From the NCBI RefSeq assembly GCF_020379485.1, contig NC_063448.1, positions 48,555,218 to 48,619,217 of the forward strand: a stretch of 64,000 nt of DNA, in the 5' to 3' direction. The stretch's first letter is position 1. Each line of letters begins with the position of its first letter. The notes below the pieces were generated by a model. It did no database searches. It was not told the origin of the DNA and worked only from the letters and a program-made list of their open reading frames with translations. Shown here one piece after another: positions 46,175 to 56,000 of this stretch. The translations under genes and the position numbers were made by a program. Source of the stretch: Brassica napus (lineage: Eukaryota; Streptophyta; Magnoliopsida; Brassicales; Brassicaceae).

Positions 46175-47759
46175 TGATATTAGGAGTTTTCAACGCTCCT
46201 AAGACAAATGTTGTAGTATAGTGATTGTCGAACCAGTTCTGAGGGATATCAAAGCACCGAGAATGCAAGTACTCACTTAATCTAAGTGCAACCAATGATT
46301 TAGATGAGTTTTAAGCTATGACTAAAACTAATAAGCAATAACAGAATGATACTTTCTTGACTAAGAGAAAAGAGAACTCATGGGCATAGGAATTAGACCT
46401 TGGGTGATCAAGTTTCGAACTAAGGATGACAAATGATTAATCAAACTATCTACCTTAAGCCTAGACACAATTCTAAGCAAGCTCTATGTCTAGATGAATG
46501 CTCATTTGCTAACATATCTCAAACATCAAATGTCTTTGGTTGAATAATATGAAAGCAATCATTACAAATAAGTCTATTAGCTATTTTAGCACCTTTAACA
46601 ACAAATGTCTTTGGCAAAGTATACTAAAAGCCTAGGAGAATTGTCTCAGGCATTTCATCAAACACCTTTCGGGTGGGAAATGCCTATTGATCAACTTTTG
46701 AGTGGCCAACTCAGAAGATGCTTTAGGAATACTCTACTAGCAAGGAACAAGAATGATCTACACTAAAACATCCTAGAACTAACCTAATCACCCTTAATCT
46801 CCCTAACCCATGAATTCAAAAGGTGATTACTCACTAATCTCCATGATTCCTCTTAAACCCATATTGGATTTCAGATTAATCATGTAGAGAAATAGATAAG
46901 AAATCAACAAGAACACAAGAACATAACAATCAAAATCCAAGAGATAAACTTCTCAAGAGAGTTTTTGTGTATTTCTCAATAGATCAAAAAAAATAATCTG
47001 CCTTATGGCTGCCAAGAGTACTCAACTTAGGTTTTTTGCAAACTAAAAACAATAAAACAAATGACCAAAAGGCCCCTGAAATAACATAAAAATCGTCCAA
47101 TCAAACACGCGGAGCGACCTAGTATAGTCGCTCCCAGGAGGTCGCTCCCGACGCTTCTTCGTGTCTCGCCCCGTCAAAACGCGAGCGACTTGAGCTGGTC
47201 GCTCTGGCTGGGAGCGACCTTGGTAGGTCGCTCTGAGGGGTCGCTCCAGGATGCTCGACTTTGGTGTCTCCGGACGAGAGGACGCGAGCGACCTTGGTGT
47301 GTCGCTCCAACAAGTTGCTCCGGACTTCGGGAGCGACCTCAGTGGGTCGCTCTGAGAGGTCGCTCCGGGCTTCGTTTTGTGTCGTCTCGCCATGGAAAAG
47401 CGAGCGACCTCGGAGCGTCGCTCTGGCAAGTCGCTCTGAGAAGGGGTGTCTCACGATAGAAACGCGAACGACCTCTCCATGTCGCTCTGGCTGGATCGCT
47501 ACGGGATGTGTGTCACAGCGACTTCACGGCGTCGCTCCGGTGAGGTCGCTCTGGTGCGCTGCTCGTCCGTTGATCGCTTTAAACACTTCTTTTGAGCTCC
47601 AAATGCACCCAAATGCCTCCAAGAACTCCATGTGGTACTCCAATACCTGATAAAGACTCATGTATGCAAAATGCAACCTAAACATGGCTAAATCCTAGTC
47701 TATATGATCAAAATGCACATGGGTGAATGGATAAAACAATGTAAATATGCAAAATATCA
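46175..47759 (-). repeat. 5' LTR of inner element
   Basis: Same length and ends as the copy at 40,500-42,084. The GAGCGAC/GTCGCTC cluster is at about 47,105-47,565. Confidence 0.95.
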
Positions 47760-47764
47760 AAAAC

Positions 47765-48875
47765 TCTTCTTGAAACCTGTTTGCTTGCTTGATATTGACA
47801 TTGTTCTTGAAACCAAATCCAAGCTGAACTTGAGCTAAATGAACTTAATCTCTCTTGCACATGGGCACTTGCATACTTAGTCATGGATTTCATACACATT
47901 TGGGTTATCTTATTTCATTGCACCACTCTCTGTTAACCCAAATGACACTCTCATGCCCTTGAACCCTTACCATTCCTTGAAACCAACTTTGATTTGCTTG
48001 AGTGAGGTCTTTTATGAAAGCTAGTCATATGCAAAATCTTGAGAGTATCAGGAGCGACAATGGTTTGTTCTTATCTTTAGCTAGCACTAGGACCTCATTT
48101 GAGCTAGCACTTAGGATGGTTGTTGGGTTTGTGAGCTTGATTTTGATCTTGGGATTGGGATATGAGAGGAAAGTGAAAGAAATGAACCAAAAGAGTGAAA
48201 AAAAGAAAGAAAACCACTAGGGATATTAAAAAAAAAAGCTCTAGAGTTTATAAGTAGAATCCCCTTTAGAATCAAAAGAAAATAAAAAGAAGAGCTTAGT
48301 GAATAAGAAAAGAAAGAATTCATAGTTGGTTAAGATAAGTGAAAGAAAAGTGTTCATTGGGTGAGAGATGAGAGTGTGGTCTTTGGGGTGTTTGGGATGA
48401 AAAATGGTTAAGATTACCACCAAGAAAAGGGATAGAGTTTAAAGATCTTTAGGAAAGGGGTAGAATGATGAGAACAAATCATTGTATGCATGAATTGCTC
48501 ATTTTCTTAGATAAATTTTGCATAATGTTCTTGCTCCTATTTTTGAGTGTGAGTCACCACAAATTATGCATTTGAAAACCATTTGCTTCACATTAGACCA
48601 ATTTCACTCACCAAGCCAAATGATTGAGATCATGTGCCCATTTGTAAAAATCCACCTTGTGTGTGTGCGTGTGAATAAATGTGAGAGTTGGTTGAAGGTA
48701 TTTGTTGCTTGATGAGCATTGTGACCTGTGTAAAGGCATAAGAGTATTGATAGGCCTAGAGAAGCTAGAGTATAACAAGAAGTGTTTGGCTATGAACTCC
48801 CACCTTCAAACCTCTCATCCCTATGAGTTCTTGAAAGTTCACTTGAGGACAAGTAAAGAACAAGTTTGGGGGAGT
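47765..48875 (+). other. Remaining 3' internal DNA of outer element
   Basis: Non-coding stretch between the inner insertion and the 3' LTR. It ends with the polypurine tract AAGTTTGGGGGAG (about 48,862-48,874). Short ORFs are not conserved. Confidence 0.8.
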
Positions 48876-50354
48876 TGATATCTTATATAATTACATGATT
48901 TTAGCCATTAATTCTTGTACATTTTGATCATATATATTAATAATTAGGCATCTTTAGAGTCCATATTGCATTCATTGTCCTTATTAGGTGTTGGAGTGTG
49001 CCATGGAGAGATTTGAGATGTTTGGGAGCATTGTGATCCAAAAAGGGGTGAAAGATGAGCATGGATGGAGGCCTTAGAGAAATCTTCTGTTGTTAAGATT
49101 TTGTGGAAACACAGAAAATTGAGTTAGCTTTCTAGTGGAAGTGGTTTCAAGTCATTTGGAGATGTAATGAAGGAGTTGTGATCAATTTACTAGATGCATA
49201 TCCATCCTGGTCGAGCATCGCAGAGTGGCCTTCCAGAGCGACACCATAAGGTAGCTCCCAACCCAGAACGACCTCCAGAGCGACCCACCTACGTCACTCG
49301 CCTTTTCATCACTTTGGAGGCAAAAAAAAAATAGGCCTGAAGCGACCTCTCAGAGCGACCACCTGAGGTCGCTCCCAAGCCAGAGCGACACCACGAAGTC
49401 TCTGCGCGTCATTTACTCAGTCGAAACTTATGATTTTCCAGGGAACTTTTGGTCATTTGTCTTGACGTTTTACACTTTCTAAACCTAAGTTTAAGTACCT
49501 TTTGTAAGCCAAGGAGGCATATTATCTTTTATCTTTGAGAAAACCACCAAAAACCTCTTGAAAAAAATTCATCTCTTTGATTCATTTGATCATATGTTAT
49601 CCTGTTGATTTCTAATCTATTATCTGTATTTCTCTACATGATTAATCTGAAATCCAATATGGGTTTAAGAGGAATCATGAAGAGTAGTGAGTTATCCACT
49701 CTTGAATTCATGGGTTAGGGTGATTATGCTAGATCTAGGATGTTATAGTGTAGATCCTTCTTATTCCTTGCTAGTAGAGTATTCATAATGCATCTTCTGA
49801 GTTGGCCTCTCAAAAGTTGATCTTTAGGCATTTCCCACCCACAAGGTGTTTGATGAAATGCCTGAGACAACTCTCCTAAGTTTTTAACATACTTTACCAA
49901 AGACATTTGTTGTTAAAGGTGTTAAGATAGCCAATAGACTTGTTAGTAATGATTGCTTTCATATTATTCAACCAAAGACATTTGATGTTTGAAATATGTT
50001 AGTAAATGAACATTCATCTAGACATAGAGTTTGTTTAAGATTGTGTCTAAGCTTAAGGTTGATATTTTGATTGATCATTTGTCATCCTTAGTTCGAAACT
50101 TGATCACCCAAGGTCTAATTCCTATACCCATGAGTTCTCTTTTATCATAACCAAAGAAAGTCACTTCTTTTATTGTTTTATTGTTCTGTTATTGCATTCT
50201 ATTATTAGTATTAGCTTAAAACCATCCAAATTATCGGTTGCACTTAGATTAAGTACGTACTTGCATTCTCGGTGCTTTGAATCCCTTAGAATTGGTTCGA
50301 CAATCTTTTATACTACATCATTTGTGTTAGGAGACTTGAAAAATCCTAACATCA
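48876..50354 (+). repeat. 3' LTR of outer element
   Basis: Begins TGATATCTTA and ends CCTAACATCA. It is shorter than the 5' LTR because part of the GAGCGAC block is missing near 49,375-49,395. The terminal hairpin TGTTAGGA...TCCTAACA is retained with compensating changes. Confidence 0.95.
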
Positions 50355-50464
50355 AGCCTTGTGTTTTCTGTCTTTTAATTAACCACATCATCCTTCCCTA
50401 GACACTGGTGGTGCATGAAAGATTAATTTAAACTCAAGCTCACGCTACAATAAGAGATATATCA

Positions 50465-51201
50465 TTAGTGGATCAACATGGTGTCACCACTTCTTAACAG
50501 ATACAAATCATAACCTTCTTGGGTTGTTTCATGGATATATGCTATTCCAATAGATGTTTTCCCTCCAACATACTGTTGTGAAGTGGGTTGATGCCAGCGG
50601 GGGTCCAAATACGAGTTGAAAGCTTTTATGTAAAACTCATTGTACTCCTCTGTTGTCACCTCCTTAGAGTTCAAGAGCTGCAACAAATAGAAATATACTC
50701 TTTAATTGCTTCTGAGCGCACATAAGATACATCAAGCAGTCCTTACCCAAATTGGTCGCGTCTCATTAGTAAGCTCTCGAGCCCGGTATCTCTCAACTTC
50801 CTTCTTGGTCTTCTTTCTTCTCTGTTACACATAAAAAAAAGGCGTGAACTCCAAGCCAACTATCTAGCTATTTCCTGATACGGATCAAAATATTTCTCTG
50901 GTGCTTATCAAGACAATTCTCAGAACATGATAAGAGAAGCAAAGTATACCTCAGTTTGGTCATCCAGATCTGTTTTTTTTCTTTTTGATTCAGCTGAGTC
51001 ATCTCAACTTCAACCTGTATAAGAGAGAACCAAACATGAAAATAAGAAGCTTAGTTGTTTTCTGATACATAGCGTACCTACATATAACATATTGCCTCGT
51101 AGACAAAAAAACTTGGGCATTTATGACATGTTTAAGTTCTGATATATGTCATCATGTTGACCATACCTCTTTTGTGTATGAGTGTATCCTTTTTCCTGCC
51201 A
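50465..51201 (-). pseudogene. HSP90 gene fragment captured in the Helitron (linker to middle domain)
   Basis: Four exon-like blocks on the minus strand with GT/AG introns between them. About 51,201-51,165 reads WQEKGYTHTQK. 51,014-50,950 reads VEVE then, after a frame change, DDSAESKRKKTDLDDQTE (acidic linker). 50,821-50,747 reads KKTKKEVERYRARELTNE then TRPIW. From 50,677 it reads SKEVTTEEYNEFYIKAFNSY, then a one-base shift and DPLASTHFTT. This is the charged linker and start of the middle domain of an organellar-type HSP90 (close to mitochondrial HSP90-6 by recall). Retained introns show capture of genomic DNA rather than of an mRNA. Frameshifts make it non-functional. The gene piece continues at 35,669-35,587. 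Confidence 0.88.
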
Positions 51202-51204
51202 AGT

Positions 51205-52236
51205 ATATATATATATAGATCGAAACAAACTGCAAACAGTTTTTCACGAGCTTCTGAATTCGCTCTGGACTTCGTCATCCACTACATTGGACAGTAAGAA
51301 AAAAGGAGAGTAAGTTTAGGATGTAGGGTTTTTATGATAGATAGAGCAAATACTTGCATTGAGATACAAAAGAAATACAAAAGCATAACCACCTTAAGAT
51401 GCTAACTACTACATGTTCCCCTTGGAATTATTAGCTGAGGATCAGTCTCTTCCGTAATGGTATAACTGCTTGGATTTGCTTCTCTTCCTATTACATATTG
51501 CTTAATGAGACTTTGGGCTCTTCGCTGACACAGTAACCTTCAAAACATAAATAATTAACACAATATTCAGTTGGTGGAGAGGTGAGTATAACAATGATCA
51601 GAGTACACAGAAAGGACAACAAAATAACTTATGCAATCTGCAACCAAGAATGATGAATAGAACCCCATACTGAACTGACCAATTAAATTGTTGTCACCAC
51701 CTGCATCCATATTATCCTGATATTTTTTTTAAAAAAACATAGAAACTGCAACTTTTCAATCTCTTAACTCAATTTCATCAAAGAGCGAATAATAACATTG
51801 TTGCAGACTGGTACAGAAAATCTCAAAGACAATGAAAAGACGAAGATGGAGGAGAAGCAGAGGCTTTATGGATTAGGTGATTTAAGATTTATAGGTTGAA
51901 TTGAACCAGTAAGAGGTGAAACGAAATAATTAAAAAAGGAATTAAGAACAGAAGTAAAGGATCGAGATTAATTCAGAGAAGAAATGGTGATCTGTAGGGA
52001 GTGGAAGCGCCGGAGTCGATCATCACCATCATTAACGTCGAAGAAGGTCACAGTTGGAGATGTAGATTTTAGATGGGCCAGTGATGAAAATAATGAGCCC
52101 ACGCAAATGCCCCGTTTAAGATTTGGTCGACAGAAGCTTAAGTGACTTGTTAAACTGAAACTCTCTCATTGGTTGATTTAATTTGCTGAGGTGGCATAGC
52201 TTAGAGAGCTTCATATCTCCCTTTTAGTATGTAAGA
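51205..52236 (-). other. 5' part of the Helitron, no coding recognised
   Basis: About 51,960-52,090 has a CT-rich, leader-like minus strand (near ATCGATCCTTTACTTCTG) that could be captured promoter or 5' UTR. I find no further HSP90 N-terminal domain exons. Confidence 0.45.
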
Positions 52237-54320
52237 TAGTATATATATTTTTAATTATGAGATAGATTAACACATGTCATAATCTTAAATGTGTTAAAGA
52301 TAGATTAACACATGTCACATGTTTGTCTTAAGATTGTGACATGTGTTAAACTATTTTATAATTATATATATATATATACTAAGAAAATAACAAAAACGAA
52401 TTTTATTGAAAAAGTATTATAGATATTATTTAATAGTAATTTTCTATTTTTAAAATTCTAAACAAAAGATAATTGCAAAATATTATTGCTGTAAATTTCT
52501 TTTGATACGTTACATGTGTTAAATATATAACTACAATGTATCATTCACAATCTAATTTTTTTTTTAATTGACATATCACAATCATATCAGGTGAAATATT
52601 TGAAGTTAGTTTTGGTTTATATTTAAAAGTTAATCTATCTTTAACATATTTTTTTCTTAAAAGTTAATATTTATTTTTTATATCACAATCATATCAGGTG
52701 AAATATGAGATAGATTAACACATGTCACAATCTCAAATGAGTTAAAGATAAATTAACACATGTCAAATGTTTGTTTTAAGATTGTAATTATATATATAAT
52801 TATAAAATAGTTTAACACATGTCACAATCTTAAAACAAACATGTGACATGTGTTAATCTATCTTTAACACATTTAAGATTGTGACATGTGTTCAGCTATC
52901 TCATAATCAAAAATATATATACTAAAATAATAAAAACTATTTTCATAAAAATTAATTATAAATATTAATTAGCAGTCTTATTATTTTTATTATTATTATT
53001 TTTATATAAAGTTTGATTCTTCAAAGTTGTTAATTAACATGATTGTGACACATGTCAGTTATATATTTAAAATGTGATGTGTTCAACTATCTCATAATCA
53101 TAAATATATATACTAAAATAATAAAAATGATTTTCTTAAAAATTAATTATGAATATTATTTAATAGTCTTATTATTATTATATTATTTTTTGTGTTAAAA
53201 AAAATATAAACCAAAAGTAATTTCATTTTTTCACCTGATATGATTGTGACATGTGTCAATTAAATAAATTAGAGTATGAATGTGTCAATAAAATTTTCCA
53301 TTATGTGAAAATAACTTCTTATTTTCCTAAAATCCTAAACAAAAGAGATTTCAATAAAAAAAAAATATTTTCTAATCTTAGCCAATTAATTTTTCTTTTT
53401 AAATCCTGACCAGAGAAAATTGTAAAATTTTATTTAATAGTAATTTTTACTTTAAAAATTAGTGATAAACATGATAGTGACAAATATTTAAGTAGCAAAA
53501 AAAATTGTAAAAAATATTAGTGATATTGAAAAAACGAATTTTGAAAATGAAATTTTTTAAAAATAGTTAATATTAACTGGAAATAATTATTTTATTTAAA
53601 TTTTATTTTTCTAAATCCTAGACAAGATATAATTGTAAAAGATTATGTAATATTAATTTCATTTTCTAAAATCCTAAAAAATTGTAAATGAATATTTGAT
53701 AGTTGTTTTCATTTTGTATAAAAACAAATCCTAAACAAAATAAATTTGTATCATATTTTTAAGTTCTAACTAAAAGAGAATTGTAAAAAATTATTTGATA
53801 ATATTTTTAAGGGAGTATTTGATGATGAACATGATACTAAAAATTATTTAATTAACAAGAGAAGTGTAAAATTAATATTTATACGAATTGTAAATTCAGT
53901 AATTTTAAAATTATTTATTAATAACTAAAAAAATTATTTAATAGCAACTTATTTTTTATGAAATTCTAAAGAGAAGATAATTGTAATAGGTTATATGAGA
54001 GTAATTTCCTTTTCTAAAATCTTAAACACAATTGTAAAAGAGTATTTAATATTTTTTTTTTATTTTTTTAATTGTAAATAAAAAGGAGATTTATAAAATA
54101 GAATGTTTCCTTTTTTTTAAAATCCTAGCAAAATAAAATTTAAAATATTTATTTAATAAAATATTAAATTAGTACATAAGAACATGTATAATGTTGTCAT
54201 TGACTCGATTGATGTATTTGAAGTTTATATCTTTTTAATTTTCATTCAATTTCTTATTTCGGGTTGTATTCAGTTTAATGTTTAGGTATAGTATTTTTTC
54301 TAATCGTAAATACAAAGTTT
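52237..54320. repeat. Degenerate AT-rich repeat field right of the Helitron
   Basis: Repeated modules containing AACACATGTCACAATCTTAA or its inverse (52,265, 52,310-52,345, 52,720, 52,815-52,885, 53,045, 53,225), followed by ATATATATACTAAAATAATAAAAA and stretches such as CTAAACAAAAGATAATTGCAAAA. Motifs occur in both orientations and can pair locally. Similar to 32.1-32.7 kb. No genes. Possibly an old Helitron or MITE field. Confidence 0.55.
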
Positions 54321-54326
54321 ATAACA

Positions 54327-54835
54327 AGGGCAATTCTGCTAAATAGACCATTCTCAAGTTTTGGTCACGAAAATAGACCACAAGAAGGAAAATGACCAAA
54401 AAGTTTCATTTAATAGGTAAAATGACACTAATACCCTAGATATATAAAAAATATAAAATATAAAAAAAAAAGTTTATAGTTTTAGATTATATGTTTTCAA
54501 ATTCAAACTTTTTATAAATTTTTTTTTTTGAAATTGTTGTTTTTCGAAATTTTTTTTAGTTTTTTTTTCAAATTTTCTTTTTGTAATTCGAAAATACTTT
54601 TTGAAACTATTTTAAAAATTTTTATTTTCAAATTTTTAATATTTATTTTTTTATTTTATGAAATTTTAAACCTCAATCACAAATCCCCACCCCTTAACTC
54701 TAAACCCTAAGGTTTGGATTAGTTAACCCTAGGGTATAAATGTATATTTACCTCTTTAATGAAACATATTGGTCATTTTGTTCTTTGGAGTATATATTTG
54801 TGACAAAAACTTTTTTTGTGCTACCCTAAGGTATT
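54327..54835. mobile_element. Long-TIR MITE (MULE-like), ~100-bp arms
   Basis: The left arm contains AAGTTTTGGTCACGAAAATAGACC, AAAATGACCAAAAAGTTTCATTTAATAGGTAAA and AATACCCTAG. The reverse complement of 54,720-54,825 contains AAGTTTTTGTCACAAATATA, AAAATGACCAATATGTTTCATTAAAGAGGTAAA and TATACCCTAGGG in the same order (cited in parts). The interior is T-rich. This arrangement is common in Mutator-like non-coding elements of Brassicaceae. Target duplication not resolved. Confidence 0.65.
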
Positions 54836-55015
54836 TCTTTTATAACAATTCATCTATGCACCATGATTATATAATACAAATATTAACTTGAACTTATGTG
54901 TGAAAATGAGTTTTTATTATAAAATAAATTTCAAGCAATATATGCAAAAACACAATCATAAAACTATATAAAATGATTTATTATATTATAATTTAATTAA
55001 ATTAAAACATCAAAC

Positions 55016-55048
55016 AAAACTCGTTGCAACGCAGCGGGCTCGTATGTT
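55016..55048 (+). other. Possible decayed Helitron 3' end
   Basis: AACTCGTTGCAACGCAGCGGGCTCGTATGTTGTT resembles the hairpin-plus-spacer end of a plus-strand Helitron but lacks the final CTAG. If real, it could bound an older element containing the repeat fields on both sides. Confidence 0.25.
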
Positions 55049-55409
55049 GTTTATATCAATAAAATATAGCCTATAGTTTTAAATATAAGAGAATAATCAC
55101 TAGTGAGTATAGATTCCATAAAATATGATTAGCACTGAGATTAATGATGACAGGTACTGTTCTTTAATTAGGCCATGGTGTCTTTAAAGGAGTAAAGAGA
55201 AGACTAAATAATTGGCTAATGGGAGACAAAAGCCACAGTGCGAGCTCTTTGTCGTTTATATGTGTTCTTTTAGTTTCCTCTTATCTTTAAATCCTATCGG
55301 ATAACTTATTAATCTCTGCAAGTTTTAAATGGTTATCTTGTTATGTTACCAACAGAGAATCGTTTTTTCTTTACGCTAATAGTTTGATGATAATGAGTTA
55401 ATTTCATAA

Positions 55410-55686
55410 GAGCATCCGCAATGGGAGTCTTTAAGTAAGAGTTCTTAGGAAAAAAATAATTAAATAATCAGTGAATTTCACCGAAAATTAAGGATTCAAT
55501 TTTTAAAATTCTTAAATAAGAAATTTTTCTTAGTGAATCCTTGCACTATTTGCGGGTCCCTACGACATGTGACGATCCGCGATTAGTTGGTATATATTTT
55601 TTTATCTGAAAAAGAAAAAAAAATAATATTTAAAAAATCAAAATACATTTTTTCTAAGGACTATGTTTTGGGTATTGCGGATGCTC
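55410..55686. mobile_element. Tourist-like MITE (277 bp), TSD TAA
   Basis: Ends GAGCATCCGCAAT and ATTGCGGATGCTC are perfect 13-bp inverse repeats, flanked by TAA at 55,407-55,409 and 55,687-55,689. TAA/TTA duplications and GAGCAT-type ends mark the PIF/Harbinger superfamily. Non-coding. Confidence 0.88.
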
Positions 55687-56000
55687 TAAGAGCATGTACA
55701 TCAATGAACCCCCCCTTGGGGTTCATTGGATTTTTTTATGTATTTAATGGTGGGGTCATGAATAGTGTTGAACCCGAATCAAATGTGCTTCTCCATCAAT
55801 GAACCTCAAGTTCGGGTTCATACGAATAAAATAATATATTTTTGGAAAAAAAAACAAATTTTGAAAAAATTAAAAATTTAATTTTTTTTTTAAGAAGTTG
55901 TAATTCAATACATTGAGAATTCATAAACTTACTAAATATTTTTAATTATTTCTTAAAAGGTTTTATTTAATACATTGGAAATTCAAGAACATACAAAAGA

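Larger units (their letters stand above)
40500..47759 (-). mobile_element. Inner Athila/Tat-like retroelement, non-autonomous, young
   Basis: Two 1,585-bp LTRs of equal length (40,500-42,084 is the 3' LTR, 46,175-47,759 the 5' LTR) flanked by the perfect duplication AAAAC (40,495-40,499 and 47,760-47,764). By eye the LTRs differ at about 20 positions with no indels, so insertion is recent on an evolutionary scale. The polypurine tract (minus-strand GTTTGGGGGAGT) is at 42,085-42,096. The primer-binding site (46,171-46,160) is TGGCATCGTTGC, two changes from tRNA-Asp complementarity. 7.26 kb in total, with one long gag-protease ORF and no pol domains. Confidence 0.95.
35813..50354 (+). mobile_element. 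Outer Athila/Tat-like Ty3/gypsy retroelement, non-autonomous, gag-protease only
   Basis: LTRs at 35,813-37,309 and 48,876-50,354, both TG...CA, flanked by the perfect 5-bp target duplication AGCCT (35,808-35,812 and 50,355-50,359). Primer-binding site TGGCGCCGTTGCC (37,313-37,325) fits the 3' end of plant tRNA-Asp. Polypurine tract AAGTTTGGGGGAG ends just before the 3' LTR. Without the inserted element it is about 7.3 kb. Coding is gag then a protease-like domain, with no reverse transcriptase, RNase H or integrase seen. The two LTRs differ at many sites and by small indels (for example a shorter GAGCGAC block on the right), so this copy is older than the inner one. Confidence 0.95.
32732..52236 (-). 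mobile_element. Helitron carrying HSP90 and SnRK2 gene fragments, interrupted by nested LTR elements
   Basis: On the minus strand the 5' end TCTTACATACTAAAAGGGAG starts at 52,236 after an A. The 3' end at 32,732 reads ACCGCGTGTAGCACGGT (hairpin), an 11-nt spacer, CTAG, then T, the canonical plant Helitron terminus and A/T target. Without the 14.5-kb retroelement nest it is about 4.96 kb. No Rep/helicase coding is visible, so it is non-autonomous. It contains intron-bearing fragments of two host genes in the same orientation as the Helitron (HSP90, then SnRK2). The retroelement target duplication AGCCT lies within the Helitron, fixing the order of events. Confidence 0.8.

Noticed and set aside
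47043..47650. Same ORFs in the inner 5' LTR
   Set aside because: Repeat translations, not genes.
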